Program-made: the position numbers and the translations under genes
Notes under the pieces: generated by a model
Database searches by the model: none
What the model was told of the DNA's origin: nothing
What the model saw: the letters and a program-made list of their open reading frames with translations, nothing else
Part shown: piece by piece, positions 5,008 to 12,717 of the stretch
How positions within the stretch are numbered: position 1 is the stretch's first letter
Layout: each line of letters begins with the position of its first letter
Origin: Bacteroidales bacterium
Lineage (GTDB): Bacteria; Bacteroidota; Bacteroidia; Bacteroidales; Bacteroidaceae
Assembly: GCA_004554665.1 (NCBI GenBank)
Contig: SFKY01000072.1
Location: forward strand, 1-12,717
Reading direction: 5' to 3'
Length of the DNA: 12,717 nt

Positions 5008-6492
5008 ATGGTGAACAAACTGAAGATTGTAATGATGGCTATATGGATGCCGTGGTGTCTCACGATGGCAGCCAAGGATTATGCCGTGACAGACTTTGGC
5101 GCTGTGGCCGACGGGACGACACTCAACACCCGCACCATCCAGCACGCCATTGACTACATACACCGCCAAGGAGGCGGCCGACTGGTGTTTACGCCTGGCA
5201 AATACCTCACAGGAACCATCTATCTCAAGTCCAACGTGACGCTTCACTTAGAGGGAGGTGCCACCCTGCTGGGTTCAACCAATCCGTGGGACTATGACAA
5301 GAATCCCATCGTAAACTGGATGTCCATGATCTTTGCCGTGCGCCAGCACCATGTAGGCATCACGGGCAAGGGCACCATCGACGGACAGGGCTTCAAGACG
5401 GCCAACAACATGGTGGACTACATCAACCGGGGACTCTTCGAAGACCCGCTCAAGCTCGGACGCCCCTACGAGGGCAACCGTCCCATGAATGTCTACTTCC
5501 GCGAGTGCGAGCATGTCACCATCAAGGATATCACCCTGCGCGACCCCGCCAGTTGGAACCAGACCTACGACCAGTGCAAGGACCTGTGTGTGGACGGAAT
5601 CACCGTCGACAGCAAATCGTACTGGAACAATGATGGCATAGACATCGTAGACTGCGACGGGGTGGTGCTCCGCAATGCCAACATCGATGCCGCCGACGAC
5701 GTATTCTGCTTCAAGTCGCACTCAGCAGACCACTTCTGCCAAAATGTTGTGGTAGAAAACTGCGTAGGCAGGTCGAGTGCCAACGGCCTCAAGTTCGGTA
5801 CGGTCTCAAGAGGCGGATTCCGCAACTTCAAGGTCAGCAATATCACCATCTTCGACACCTACCGCTCGGCCATCACCTTTGCGGCGGTAGACGGTGCCCT
5901 CATCGAGAACATCGAGGTAGACGGTGTGCGCTCCATCAACACGGGCAACGTGATCTTCCTGCGCATCGGCGACCGATGGAGCAACGGCAAGCAGCCCACC
6001 ATGCGCCATATCGCCATCAAGAATGTGTATGCCGAGATTCCCGCTACCAAGCCTGATGCCGGCTACAACTACGAGGGACCCATCGAAGACCTTCCGCGCA
6101 ACATATCTCCGGCCAGCATCGTGGGTCTGCCCGACCACAAGATACAGGATGTGGCGCTCCAGAACATCGAGATTGTGTCGCCGGGCGGCGGCAATCCGCA
6201 CTATGCCTTCCGCGGCACCACTGCCAAGGAGCTGGACAGCATCCCCGAGATGCGCAAGGCCTATCCAGAGTTCTCGCAGTTCAAGGAGTTGCCCGCATGG
6301 GGACTTTACCTGCGCCATGCCGAGGGTATCACGCTGGACAACGTACGGTTCCGCGCCGTGCGTCCCGACTATCGCCCCGCCCTTGTGGCCGACGACGTGC
6401 AGGGCATCTGCCTGAAAGGCGTGAGCTACGAGGAGCCTGCTGCTAAGGGCAAAAAACAAGTGGTGCTCTATAAGTCTACTGAGAAAAAATAA
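5008..6492 (+). CDS. GH28-type glycoside hydrolase (polygalacturonase-like), first of three paralogues
   Basis: This 494-residue secreted right-handed beta-helix protein belongs to the GH28 (polygalacturonase) superfamily, which hydrolyses galacturonic-acid-containing pectin backbones. A signal peptide ends near MAA-KDY (residues 20-25) with no lipobox, so a periplasmic location is likely. The N-terminal module DFGAVADG...NTRTIQHAID (29-49) is typical of bacterial pectinase-like helices. Catalytic-region motifs are NNDGID (207-212, in place of NTDGID), the Asp pair D230-D231, and R286. The canonical GHG His is replaced: SANGLKFGT (257-265) has Asn259 there. Activity and substrate are therefore uncertain. 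I chose ATG 5008 because it starts directly at the signal peptide; an upstream GTG (4966) would add an unlikely extension. It heads the operon, and the next gene starts 17 bp after its stop. Confidence 0.9.
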   Translation: MVNKLKIVMMAIWMPWCLTMAAKDYAVTDFGAVADGTTLNTRTIQHAIDYIHRQGGGRLVFTPGKYLTGTIYLKSNVTLHLEGGATLLGSTNPWDYDKNPIVNWMSMIFAVRQHHVGITGKGTIDGQGFKTANNMVDYINRGLFEDPLKLGRPYEGNRPMNVYFRECEHVTIKDITLRDPASWNQTYDQCKDLCVDGITVDSKSYWNNDGIDIVDCDGVVLRNANIDAADDVFCFKSHSADHFCQNVVVENCVGRSSANGLKFGTVSRGGFRNFKVSNITIFDTYRSAITFAAVDGALIENIEVDGVRSINTGNVIFLRIGDRWSNGKQPTMRHIAIKNVYAEIPATKPDAGYNYEGPIEDLPRNISPASIVGLPDHKIQDVALQNIEIVSPGGGNPHYAFRGTTAKELDSIPEMRKAYPEFSQFKELPAWGLYLRHAEGITLDNVRFRAVRPDYRPALVADDVQGICLKGVSYEEPAAKGKKQVVLYKSTEKK

Positions 6493-6509
6493 TCCATAAC
6501 CATACAGCT

Positions 6510-7268
6510 ATGAAACCCCATATCCTAAGATATATATTGGCGGCCTGCATGTTGGCCACCTGCACCCTTTCCTCCTCTGCCAAAGACTACCAAGCAGTGG
6601 TGTTTGGCGCCAAGAGCGACGGTGTGACCCTCAACACCCAGTCTATCCAGCGTGCCATCGACCATATTGCCGCCGAAGGCGGTGGCCGACTCATATTCAC
6701 CGTGGGCCGTTACCTTACGGGTGCTATCCAGTTGAAGTCGAATGTCACCCTGCATATCGGCGAAGGCGCCACGCTGGTGGCAGCTCCGCCTATCTACGAC
6801 ATGCTGACCGGCAGCATGCCACCGGCACTCATCTCGGCCAAAGGCCAAGACCATGTGGCCATCACGGGCAAAGGCGTAATCGAGGGCAACAGTCAGAAGC
6901 TCCAGAACAGTGGTAAGACCCAGGTGGACAAGGGCTATCTGCGCGCCGAGGATGTGCCAGCCCATCCTATGACCCATGCCAAGGCCGATGCCGTGACCCG
7001 TCTGATGCCGTGCATAATCTATATGGAGCAGTGCAGCAACGTGACCATCAAGAACATCCAGATACAGGATGCAGCCAACGATGCCATCGTACTCCACCAG
7101 AGCAAGGGGTGCAAACTGGAGAGCGTGCGCTTCTTCCATCTGCATGGCCATCTGCCGCTCGTGCAAGACCAGTGTACAGGCGTGACCAGCAAAGACAATT
7201 ATGCAGACGACAAGTCGGTAGCCTACACGCTGGTTTCCGGCGAAGGCAAAAACGAGAGTGTAAAGTAA
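6510..7268 (+). CDS. Half-length GH28-like beta-helix protein, second paralogue
   Basis: This 252-residue secreted protein has a signal peptide ending near SSA-KDY (residues 22-27). It matches its neighbours closely over residues 25-90 (FGAKSDG, NTQSIQRAIDHI, GGGRLIFTVGRYLTG, QLKSNVTLH) and again around VAITGKGVIEG (116-126) and IIYMEQCSNVTIKNI (169-183). It then ends without the NNDG and Asp-Asp segments that carry the acidic catalytic residues in the full-length copies. The frame is intact, has its own signal peptide, and is followed 6 bp later by the next start, so no leftover C-terminal half is present. It is either a truncated duplicate or a non-catalytic, binding or scaffold beta-helix (inference). 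The last 45 residues have no match in the paralogues. Confidence 0.82.
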   Translation: MKPHILRYILAACMLATCTLSSSAKDYQAVVFGAKSDGVTLNTQSIQRAIDHIAAEGGGRLIFTVGRYLTGAIQLKSNVTLHIGEGATLVAAPPIYDMLTGSMPPALISAKGQDHVAITGKGVIEGNSQKLQNSGKTQVDKGYLRAEDVPAHPMTHAKADAVTRLMPCIIYMEQCSNVTIKNIQIQDAANDAIVLHQSKGCKLESVRFFHLHGHLPLVQDQCTGVTSKDNYADDKSVAYTLVSGEGKNESVK

Positions 7269-7274
7269 CAGGGT

Positions 7275-8807
7275 ATGAAAAAGGTAACTGAAATGCAAAA
7301 GATCACCATACGGTTGGTAGCCCTCGCAGTGCTCCTGACCACCACTTTGACCATGTCGGCCAAAGACTATTCGATGACACTGTTCGGCATCAAGTCTGAC
7401 GGCACCACCATGAATACGCGCAGCATCCAGCGCGCCATCGACCACATCTCCGCCCAGGGCGGCGGCCGCCTCGTCTTCACCGTGGGACGCTATCTCACGG
7501 GAAGCATCCATCTGAAGAGCAACGTGACCCTGCACTTGGGCGAAGGCGCCGTGCTGGTGGGCTCGGTCAATCCTTACGACTACGACTTGGTGGACAACGC
7601 CTGGTACGCGCTCATCATCGCCAAGAAACAGCAAAACATAGCCATCACGGGCAAGGGCGTGATAGACGGACGCGGCAGAGAACTGGGCAACAACTTCCTG
7701 ACACAGGCCTGCAACGGCATCATCAACGACCCGCTGAAACTGGGCCGTGTCGCCAACCGCCCCAAACTCATCTACTTCCGTGAATGCAAGCAGGTGCAGG
7801 TTAAGGGAATACGGTTGCAGAACCCGGCGTTTTGGACACAGACCTACGACCAGTGCGAAGACCTGCTCATAGACGGTATATCGGTACACAGCCGCGCCTA
7901 CTGGAACAACGATGGCATGGATATCGTAGACTGTAACGGGGCGCTAATACAAAACTGCTACGTAGATGCCACCGACGATGCCATCTGCCTCAAGTCGCAT
8001 GACGCACACAGCCTGTGCCAAAACATCACCGTGCGCCACAACAAGATGTGCTCCAGTGCCAACGGAATCAAGTTTGGCACGGCTTCGGTGGGTGGTTTCA
8101 AGAATATCCGTATCATCGACAACTTCGTGTTCGATACTTATCGCTCGGCCATCACCATCCAGGCTGTGGATGGAGGCGAGATAGAGAACGTGGTGGTAGA
8201 CAGTCTGACCTCCATCAACACGGGCAACGCCATCTATCTGGTCTTGGGCCAACGTAGGGCCGACGCTCACAAGCTCATAACCATAGACAAAGAACTGAAC
8301 AAGATACGCCGCAGCAAGCTGGACAATGTCCGCATCTCGCATGTCTATGCCGAGGTGCCGGCCACCAAGCCCGATGCCGGCTACGAATACGAGGGACCCA
8401 TCGAGGACCAGCCCCGCAACACATCTCCCTCAAGCATCGTGGGCTTGGCAGACAACCACATAACCAATGTCAGCATCTCGGACGTGGAGATCGTCTATCC
8501 CGGTAGCGGTGACCCCGACTATGCCAAGGTGGGTACAGACGAACTTGACAAGGTACCCGAGATGCCCAAGGCTTACCCGGAGTTCTCACAGCACAAGGAG
8601 TTGCCGGCATGGGGATTCTACGTGCGGCATGCCGACAACGTGAAGTTCAGCAATGTCAAACTCACTGCCAAGGCCAAGGATTATCGTCCTGCCGTTGTGC
8701 TCGACGATGTACAGGGAGGAAGTTTCAAGAAGATAAAGGTAGCAGAGCCGTCTGCCGGCAAGAAGCCCAAGATCTTTGTCTACAAATCGAAGAATATCAG
8801 TAAATAA
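7275..8807 (+). CDS. GH28-type glycoside hydrolase, third paralogue
   Basis: This 510-residue secreted beta-helix protein is collinear with the first GH28 gene over its whole length. A signal peptide ends near MSA-KDY (residues 27-32). Key sites are NNDGMD (211-216), Asp pair D234-D235, SANGIKFGT (261-269, with Asn263 where classical enzymes have the GHG His) and R290. The C-terminal block PATKPDAGY, EGPIED and AYPEFSQ...ELPAWGFY is shared with the first copy. It has a short insertion of about 13 residues near 330-345. Two starts are possible: ATG 7275, 6 bp after the previous stop, and ATG 7293, which sits 9 nt after an AAGG and gives a more compact signal peptide. It is the last gene of the operon, with a terminator 21 bp later. 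Confidence 0.9.
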   Translation: MKKVTEMQKITIRLVALAVLLTTTLTMSAKDYSMTLFGIKSDGTTMNTRSIQRAIDHISAQGGGRLVFTVGRYLTGSIHLKSNVTLHLGEGAVLVGSVNPYDYDLVDNAWYALIIAKKQQNIAITGKGVIDGRGRELGNNFLTQACNGIINDPLKLGRVANRPKLIYFRECKQVQVKGIRLQNPAFWTQTYDQCEDLLIDGISVHSRAYWNNDGMDIVDCNGALIQNCYVDATDDAICLKSHDAHSLCQNITVRHNKMCSSANGIKFGTASVGGFKNIRIIDNFVFDTYRSAITIQAVDGGEIENVVVDSLTSINTGNAIYLVLGQRRADAHKLITIDKELNKIRRSKLDNVRISHVYAEVPATKPDAGYEYEGPIEDQPRNTSPSSIVGLADNHITNVSISDVEIVYPGSGDPDYAKVGTDELDKVPEMPKAYPEFSQHKELPAWGFYVRHADNVKFSNVKLTAKAKDYRPAVVLDDVQGGSFKKIKVAEPSAGKKPKIFVYKSKNISK

Positions 8808-8828
8808 GTTAAACCATGAATACACAGG

Positions 8829-8864
8829 AAGGGAGTCTCGTCGCTGTATGAGGCCCCCTTTTTT
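8829..8864 (+). terminator. Terminator of the GH28 operon
   Basis: An 11-bp stem (8829-8839 with 8850-8860, one A-C mismatch and one G-U pair) with a 10-nt loop is followed by Ts through 8864. It separates the operon from the convergent symporter gene. Confidence 0.85.
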
Positions 8865-8891
8865 CGTATCTTTTCTGATCAGCCGTAGCAT

Positions 8892-10313
8892 TTACGCCTT
8901 AGCAGACGGACGTCCCGTAACCCATAGTCCAAGAAAGGTGAGCAGACCGTTGAGCATCAGCAGTTCGTAGCCGAACCTATACCCCGTGAGCGAGGTGGTA
9001 ACCGTATCGATGACGTAACACAGCATGGGCGAAGCCACGGCTATATAGGGTACAAGCCTGTCTGTGACCTCGCGTCTGACAAACAGGGCAAAGCCAAACA
9101 TGCCCAGCAGAGGCCCGTAGGTGTAAGAGCACAGCACATAGATAGCATCAAGCAGACTGGTACTGTTGACGGCCCTGAAAAGCAGGATGAACAGCACAAA
9201 GAGCAGGGCTACCGCCACATGCGCACGCCGCCGGAGACGCTCGTCGGCAGGGCGCTCACGCAGATCCACACAGTAGGTGGTGGTAAGAGAGGTCAGCGCC
9301 GAATCGGCACTGGAAAACGATGCTGCCACAATGCCAACGGTGAAAAAAACCACCACGGCCTCACCCAGTCTGCCCGTGGCCGCAAAAGCCGGCAAGAGTT
9401 CGTCTCCAGCCTCCGCCACACCCTCGCGCTGCGCCAACAACATCAACAGTACACCCAAGGCAAGAAACAGCAGATTGGCAGGCACAAAGGCAAATCCATA
9501 ACAGCACATGTCCTTGCGCGCATCCGGCAACGACTTGCAAGTAAGATTCTTCTGCATCATATCTTGGTCAAGTCCGGTCATCACCACCACGATGAAGATA
9601 CCGCTCAAGAACTGTTTCCAGAAGTTCTGACGCGACACCCAGTCATCGAAAACGAAGATTCGACTATGCGAATCGGCTGCCACCGTACGCACGGCATCGG
9701 CCACGCTCATGTCGAGTGCCCCAATGACATGCACCACAATCAACACCAACGCCGTAAACATACAGAAGGTCTGGAACGAGTCGGTCCACACCAGCGTCTT
9801 CACCCCACCCCGACGGGTGTACAGCCATATCAGCGCCACCAAGATAGGCACTGTCACCCAAAAAGGCACGCCGACAGCATCGAGCACGAACCGCTGCAAC
9901 AGCATGCAGACCACATAGAAGCGTACGGCAGCTCCCGTCATCTTGGACAGGAAGAAAAACGAGGCTCCCGTCTTGTACGACCGCTGCCCCAACCGCAGTT
10001 TCAGATAGGTGTAGATAGTAGTCAGGTCGTACTTGTAGTAGATGGGCAGCAACACATAGGCCACCACAAAGTAGCCCACGACAAATCCGAGACATGTCTG
10101 GAGGTAGGTCATATCGCTCACACCGGCCATTCCTGGCACAGAGATAAAGGTTATTCCCGAGATGGAGGCACCCACCATACCAAAAGCCACCATGTACCAC
10201 GGAGAACAACGGTTAGCCCGGTAAAAAGTGTCGTTGTCTGACCGACGGGCAGTAAGTCTGCTGAAAACAAGCAGTATGCCGAAATAGGCAAGTATTGTAA
10301 CAATAATAAGCAT
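8892..10313 (-). CDS. Sodium:solute symporter (SSS family)
   Basis: This 473-residue inner-membrane transporter couples solute uptake to a sodium gradient and has the LeuT-type fold. About 12-13 hydrophobic segments are visible. Family motifs include GASISGITFISVPG (48-61) in an early helix with the unwound sodium-site region, TDSFQ (177-181), TGLDQDMMQ (246-254) and ASFSSADSALTSLTT (331-345), whose Ser/Thr residues form the Na2 site. The solute cannot be read from sequence. Its position next to three GH28-type genes suggests a sugar or uronate (inference). It is transcribed alone, towards the GH28 terminator. The start is just before the first membrane helix. Confidence 0.92.
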   Translation of the reverse strand: MLIIVTILAYFGILLVFSRLTARRSDNDTFYRANRCSPWYMVAFGMVGASISGITFISVPGMAGVSDMTYLQTCLGFVVGYFVVAYVLLPIYYKYDLTTIYTYLKLRLGQRSYKTGASFFFLSKMTGAAVRFYVVCMLLQRFVLDAVGVPFWVTVPILVALIWLYTRRGGVKTLVWTDSFQTFCMFTALVLIVVHVIGALDMSVADAVRTVAADSHSRIFVFDDWVSRQNFWKQFLSGIFIVVVMTGLDQDMMQKNLTCKSLPDARKDMCCYGFAFVPANLLFLALGVLLMLLAQREGVAEAGDELLPAFAATGRLGEAVVVFFTVGIVAASFSSADSALTSLTTTYCVDLRERPADERLRRRAHVAVALLFVLFILLFRAVNSTSLLDAIYVLCSYTYGPLLGMFGFALFVRREVTDRLVPYIAVASPMLCYVIDTVTTSLTGYRFGYELLMLNGLLTFLGLWVTGRPSAKA

Positions 10314-10320
10314 AATGATG

Positions 10321-10379
10321 CAAAGTTATGAAATCTTTCTTACTTTTTGCCGCGAAAGTCACATTTTTTAGTAACTTTG
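10321..10379. promoter_or_regulatory. Divergent promoter region between symporter and GH16 genes
   Basis: Two inverted copies of TAACTTTG (exact TAnnTTTG) face outward. CAAAGTTA at 10321-10328 serves the minus-strand symporter and TAACTTTG at 10372-10379 serves the GH16 gene. For the latter, TTTG at 10346-10349 lies 22 bp upstream, slightly long for a -33. The symporter copy has no clear -33 and is only 7 bp before its ATG, implying a very short or absent 5' leader. Confidence 0.65.
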
Positions 10380-10413
10380 TAACGAAATAGATACATTATC
10401 ACACTAAGATTAT

Positions 10414-11193
10414 ATGACGAGGCATACTGTATGGGGATTTCTTGTCCTCCTCTGCTTGTTGAGCGCCTGCGCCTCCCAAAAGCCGGGATGGCGACTGGCT
10501 TGGCAAGAGGAATTCGGACAGAAGGGGAAGTTTGACACACGAGTGTGGAGCAAGATTCCACGCGGCAAAGCCGACTGGAACAACTACATGTCCAATCTGG
10601 ACACGCTCTATGATGTCCGCAAAGGCAACCTGATACTGCGTGGCATACAGAATCAGGGGCAAGCCAACGACACGGCAGCCTATCTCACCGGCGGCCTCTA
10701 TACCAAGGGCAAACAGACCTTCATGGACGGAAGACTGGAAATCAGGGCCCGCCTCTTTGGCGCCAAGGGCGCATGGCCGGCTTTCTGGCTGCTTCCCGAA
10801 CACGGCAAATGGCCCAAGGGCGGCGAGATAGACATCATGGAGCGGTTGAGCCACGACAGTATCGCCTACCAGACTGTCCATTCGCATTACACGTACACCC
10901 TCGGCATCAACAATCCGCCCCACGGCAGCACGGGACGCATCGACCCCGATGGCTACAACGTCTACGCCGTCGAGATGTATGCCGACAGCCTGAGTTTCTA
11001 CATCAACGACCGGCACACCTTCACCTATCCGCGCATCGAGACGACGCAAGAGGGGCAGTTTCCGTACCATCAGCCCTTCTATCTGCTGTTAGACATGCAG
11101 TTGGGAGGTTCGTGGGTGGGTGCCGTCGACCCCAAGCAGTTGCCTGTGGAGATGCACATCGACTGGGTGCGATTCTACAAGAAACGCAAATAA
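10414..11193 (+). CDS. GH16 family lipoprotein (beta-glucanase-like)
   Basis: This 259-residue lipoprotein glycoside hydrolase has a signal peptide ending in the lipobox LSAC, with the lipidated Cys at 19. The GH16 active-site motif EIDIME is at 138-143: E138 is the nucleophile, D140 the helper and E143 the acid/base. Also visible are GRLEIRAR (106-113), WPAFWLLPE (121-129) and the terminal beta-strand HIDWVRFYK (248-256). The family cleaves beta-1,3/1,4-glucans, beta-galactans and, in gut Bacteroidetes, mucin O-glycans. The motif EIDIME favours laminarinase-like members, but the substrate is not settled. Length is normal for a single catalytic domain with no binding module. The stop is 34 bp before the trpB start with no terminator between, so co-transcription is possible. 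Confidence 0.93.
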   Translation: MTRHTVWGFLVLLCLLSACASQKPGWRLAWQEEFGQKGKFDTRVWSKIPRGKADWNNYMSNLDTLYDVRKGNLILRGIQNQGQANDTAAYLTGGLYTKGKQTFMDGRLEIRARLFGAKGAWPAFWLLPEHGKWPKGGEIDIMERLSHDSIAYQTVHSHYTYTLGINNPPHGSTGRIDPDGYNVYAVEMYADSLSFYINDRHTFTYPRIETTQEGQFPYHQPFYLLLDMQLGGSWVGAVDPKQLPVEMHIDWVRFYKKRK

Positions 11194-11227
11194 AAACATA
11201 TCATATCACCAAACTATCATTCAGACT

Positions 11228-12589
11228 ATGAGTAGACAAAAACGATTCTTGCTACAAGAGCATGAGATTCCCACACAGTGGTATAACATACAGGCAGACA
11301 TGCCCAACAAGCCGTTGCCACCGCTCAATCCGGCCACCCATGAGCCCCTCAACGCCGACGACCTGTCGCACATCTTCAGCCGCGAGTGCTCCATACAGGA
11401 ACTGGACACCGAGCACGCCTGGATAGACATTCCCGAGGCGGTGCTGGAGAAGTATAAGTTTTACCGCTCCACACCCTTGGTAAGGGCCTACGAGCTCGAG
11501 GCGGCACTCGATACGCCTGCCCACATCTATTTCAAGAACGAGTCGACCAATCCGCTCGGCTCCCACAAGATCAACTCGGCCATCCCCCAGTGCTATTATT
11601 GCCAGCAGGAGGGCGTGACCAATGTCACCACCGAGACGGGAGCCGGCCAGTGGGGCGCAGCCTTGTCATATGCCGCCAAGATATTCGGCATGGAGGTGGC
11701 TGTCTATCAGGTCAAGATCTCGTTGCAGCAAAAACCCTACCGCTCGTTCATCATGCGCACATTTGGCGCTACCGTCGAGGGCTCGCCGTCCATGTCTACC
11801 CGTGCGGGCAAAAACATCATCACCGCCGACCCCACGCATCCCGGCTCGTTGGGCACAGCCATCTCCGAGGCCATAGAACTCGCCACCACCACGCCCAACT
11901 GCAAGTACACGCTGGGAAGTGTGCTCAACCACGTGGCACTGCATCAGACCATCATCGGTCTGGAAGCCGAGAAACAGATGGAGATGGCCGGCGAATATCC
12001 CGATACGGTCATCGCCTGCTTCGGAGGAGGCTCCAACTTTGGCGGTATCGCCTTCCCCTTCATGCGTCATAACCTGAAGGACGGCAAGCAGACCGAATTC
12101 ATCGCTGCCGAACCTGCCAGCTGCCCCAAACTTACCCGAGGCAAATTTGAATACGATTTCGGCGACGAGGCCGGGTACACACCGCTGCTGCCGATGTACA
12201 CACTGGGCCACGATTTCAAGCCTGCCAACATCCATGCGGGAGGTCTGCGCTACCACGGAGCCGGCATGATCATCTCACAGCTTATCAAGGACGGCATGAT
12301 GCACGGCGTGGACATTCCACAGACCGAGAGTTTCAAGGCCGGCGTGCTCTTTGCCCGTGCCGAGGGTATCATACCCGCACCCGAAAGCTGCCACGCCATC
12401 GCCGCCACCATCCGCGAGGCACTGAAGTGTAAGGAAACGGGCGAGAAGAAAGTCATTCTCTTCAACCTCAGCGGTCACGGACTGCTCGACATGGTATCTT
12501 ACGACCAATATATCAACGGAGACCTGCACGACTACACCGTCTCCGACGAGGAGATAGCCCGCTATCTGCAGTCGGTACCTAAGGTTTAG
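11228..12589 (+). CDS. trpB: Tryptophan synthase beta chain, TrpB2 type
   Basis: This 453-residue PLP enzyme condenses indole with L-serine to make tryptophan. PLP forms a Schiff base with Lys114 in GSHKINSA (111-118). ETGAGQWG (136-143) contains catalytic Glu136, and its Trp, where classical TrpB has His, is a hallmark of the TrpB2 subgroup. GGGSN (266-270) binds the cofactor phosphate and LSGHG (414-418) closes the site. The 20-70 residue N-terminal extension also fits TrpB2, which works poorly with TrpA and may act alone on free indole or on a related substrate such as phosphoserine in some lineages. No other trp gene is present. The ATG at 11228 is chosen because an earlier in-frame ATG (11120) lies inside the GH16 gene and codes for unrelated residues. 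Confidence 0.93.
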   Translation: MSRQKRFLLQEHEIPTQWYNIQADMPNKPLPPLNPATHEPLNADDLSHIFSRECSIQELDTEHAWIDIPEAVLEKYKFYRSTPLVRAYELEAALDTPAHIYFKNESTNPLGSHKINSAIPQCYYCQQEGVTNVTTETGAGQWGAALSYAAKIFGMEVAVYQVKISLQQKPYRSFIMRTFGATVEGSPSMSTRAGKNIITADPTHPGSLGTAISEAIELATTTPNCKYTLGSVLNHVALHQTIIGLEAEKQMEMAGEYPDTVIACFGGGSNFGGIAFPFMRHNLKDGKQTEFIAAEPASCPKLTRGKFEYDFGDEAGYTPLLPMYTLGHDFKPANIHAGGLRYHGAGMIISQLIKDGMMHGVDIPQTESFKAGVLFARAEGIIPAPESCHAIAATIREALKCKETGEKKVILFNLSGHGLLDMVSYDQYINGDLHDYTVSDEEIARYLQSVPKV

Positions 12590-12618
12590 GCGCGCTTCAC
12601 TTTATCAGTCAGTAAGGC

Positions 12619-12658
12619 AAAAGAGGGTGTGTCAAAATAGGCACATCCTCTTTTTTTT
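12619..12658 (+). terminator. Terminator after trpB
   Basis: A 13-bp stem with one G-U pair (12619-12631 with 12642-12654) and a 10-nt loop is followed by eight Ts at 12651-12658. Confidence 0.92.
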
Positions 12659-12717
12659 ATCGCAAAGCCCCGACTTTCTCAAGCCAGGGCTTTGTTATGT
12701 CGTAAAGTTTTTGTAAC

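Noticed and set aside
6525..7889. A 454-codon open frame on the minus strand across the second and third GH28 genes
   Set aside because: It is exactly antisense to two genes with clear signal peptides and family motifs. It has no domain pattern and arises from the GC-rich codon bias of the true genes.
5008..8864. A canonical polysaccharide utilization locus
   Set aside because: No SusC/SusD pair, hybrid two-component or ECF regulator is present in the window, so only a cluster of degradative genes can be claimed.
9219..10241. A 340-codon open frame on the plus strand inside the symporter gene
   Set aside because: It is antisense to a clear SSS transporter. Its product is His/Arg/Gln-rich without structure, typical of a shadow frame.
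11120..11227. Extended start for trpB
   Set aside because: The 36 extra residues overlap the GH16 coding region and look random (Cys/Ser/Thr/Arg mix). The conserved protein starts at ATG 11228.

Overview
The window looks like chromosomal DNA of a gut- or oral-type member of the Bacteroidales, most like Prevotella/Segatella. Three signs support this. Several genes are preceded by a Bacteroidetes-type -7 element (TAnnTTTG), in one case with TTTG about 20 bp upstream. Strong Shine-Dalgarno sites are nearly absent. Lipoprotein signals carry the Cys-Asp/Ser-Asp-rich start typical of this phylum. The protein families (type B L31, SSS symporter, GH28 and GH16 hydrolases, TrpB2) fit the same assignment. 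Genus level is inference only.

Layout. (1) Positions 1-112 hold the 3' end of an unidentified CDS with a strong terminator. (2) Positions 298-705 hold rpmE2 (L31 type B) with a near-ideal promoter and its own terminator. (3) Positions 724-1720 hold a lipoprotein DNA/RNA non-specific endonuclease with a terminator. (4) Positions 1751-2574 (minus) hold an acidic lipoprotein of unknown function with its promoter. (5) Positions 2575-4448 hold a probable two-gene redox operon, a thioredoxin-type glutathione peroxidase followed 9 bp later by thioredoxin reductase. A 24-bp direct repeat that overlaps a -7 motif lies ahead of it, and a 17-bp-stem terminator ends it. (6) Positions 4449-5007 are a long non-coding stretch with a symmetric dyad element and then a structured leader. 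(7) Positions 5008-8864 hold a tandem trio of paralogous GH28-type beta-helix proteins (full length, half length, full length) ending at one terminator. (8) Positions 8892-10313 (minus) hold a sodium:solute symporter convergent with the trio. (9) Positions 10414-12658 hold a GH16 lipoprotein followed by an orphan TrpB2-type tryptophan synthase beta chain and a terminator.

How the genes may work together. The peroxidase and TrxB make a self-consistent peroxide-detoxification pair: TrxB reduces thioredoxin, which regenerates the peroxidase. The GH28 trio, the SSS symporter and the GH16 lipoprotein suggest scavenging of polysaccharide, with pectin-like and beta-glucan-like substrates inferred from family. 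No SusC/SusD pair, sulfatase or hybrid two-component regulator is visible, so this is not a canonical polysaccharide utilization locus within the window. No CRISPR array, tRNA, rRNA, transposase, integrase or phage gene was seen.

I did not find a clearly new multi-gene system. The most unusual items are the GH28 trio with its half-length middle member and non-canonical active-site signature, the duplicated promoter-proximal repeat before the peroxidase operon, and the symmetric dyad block and structured leader before the GH28 genes.
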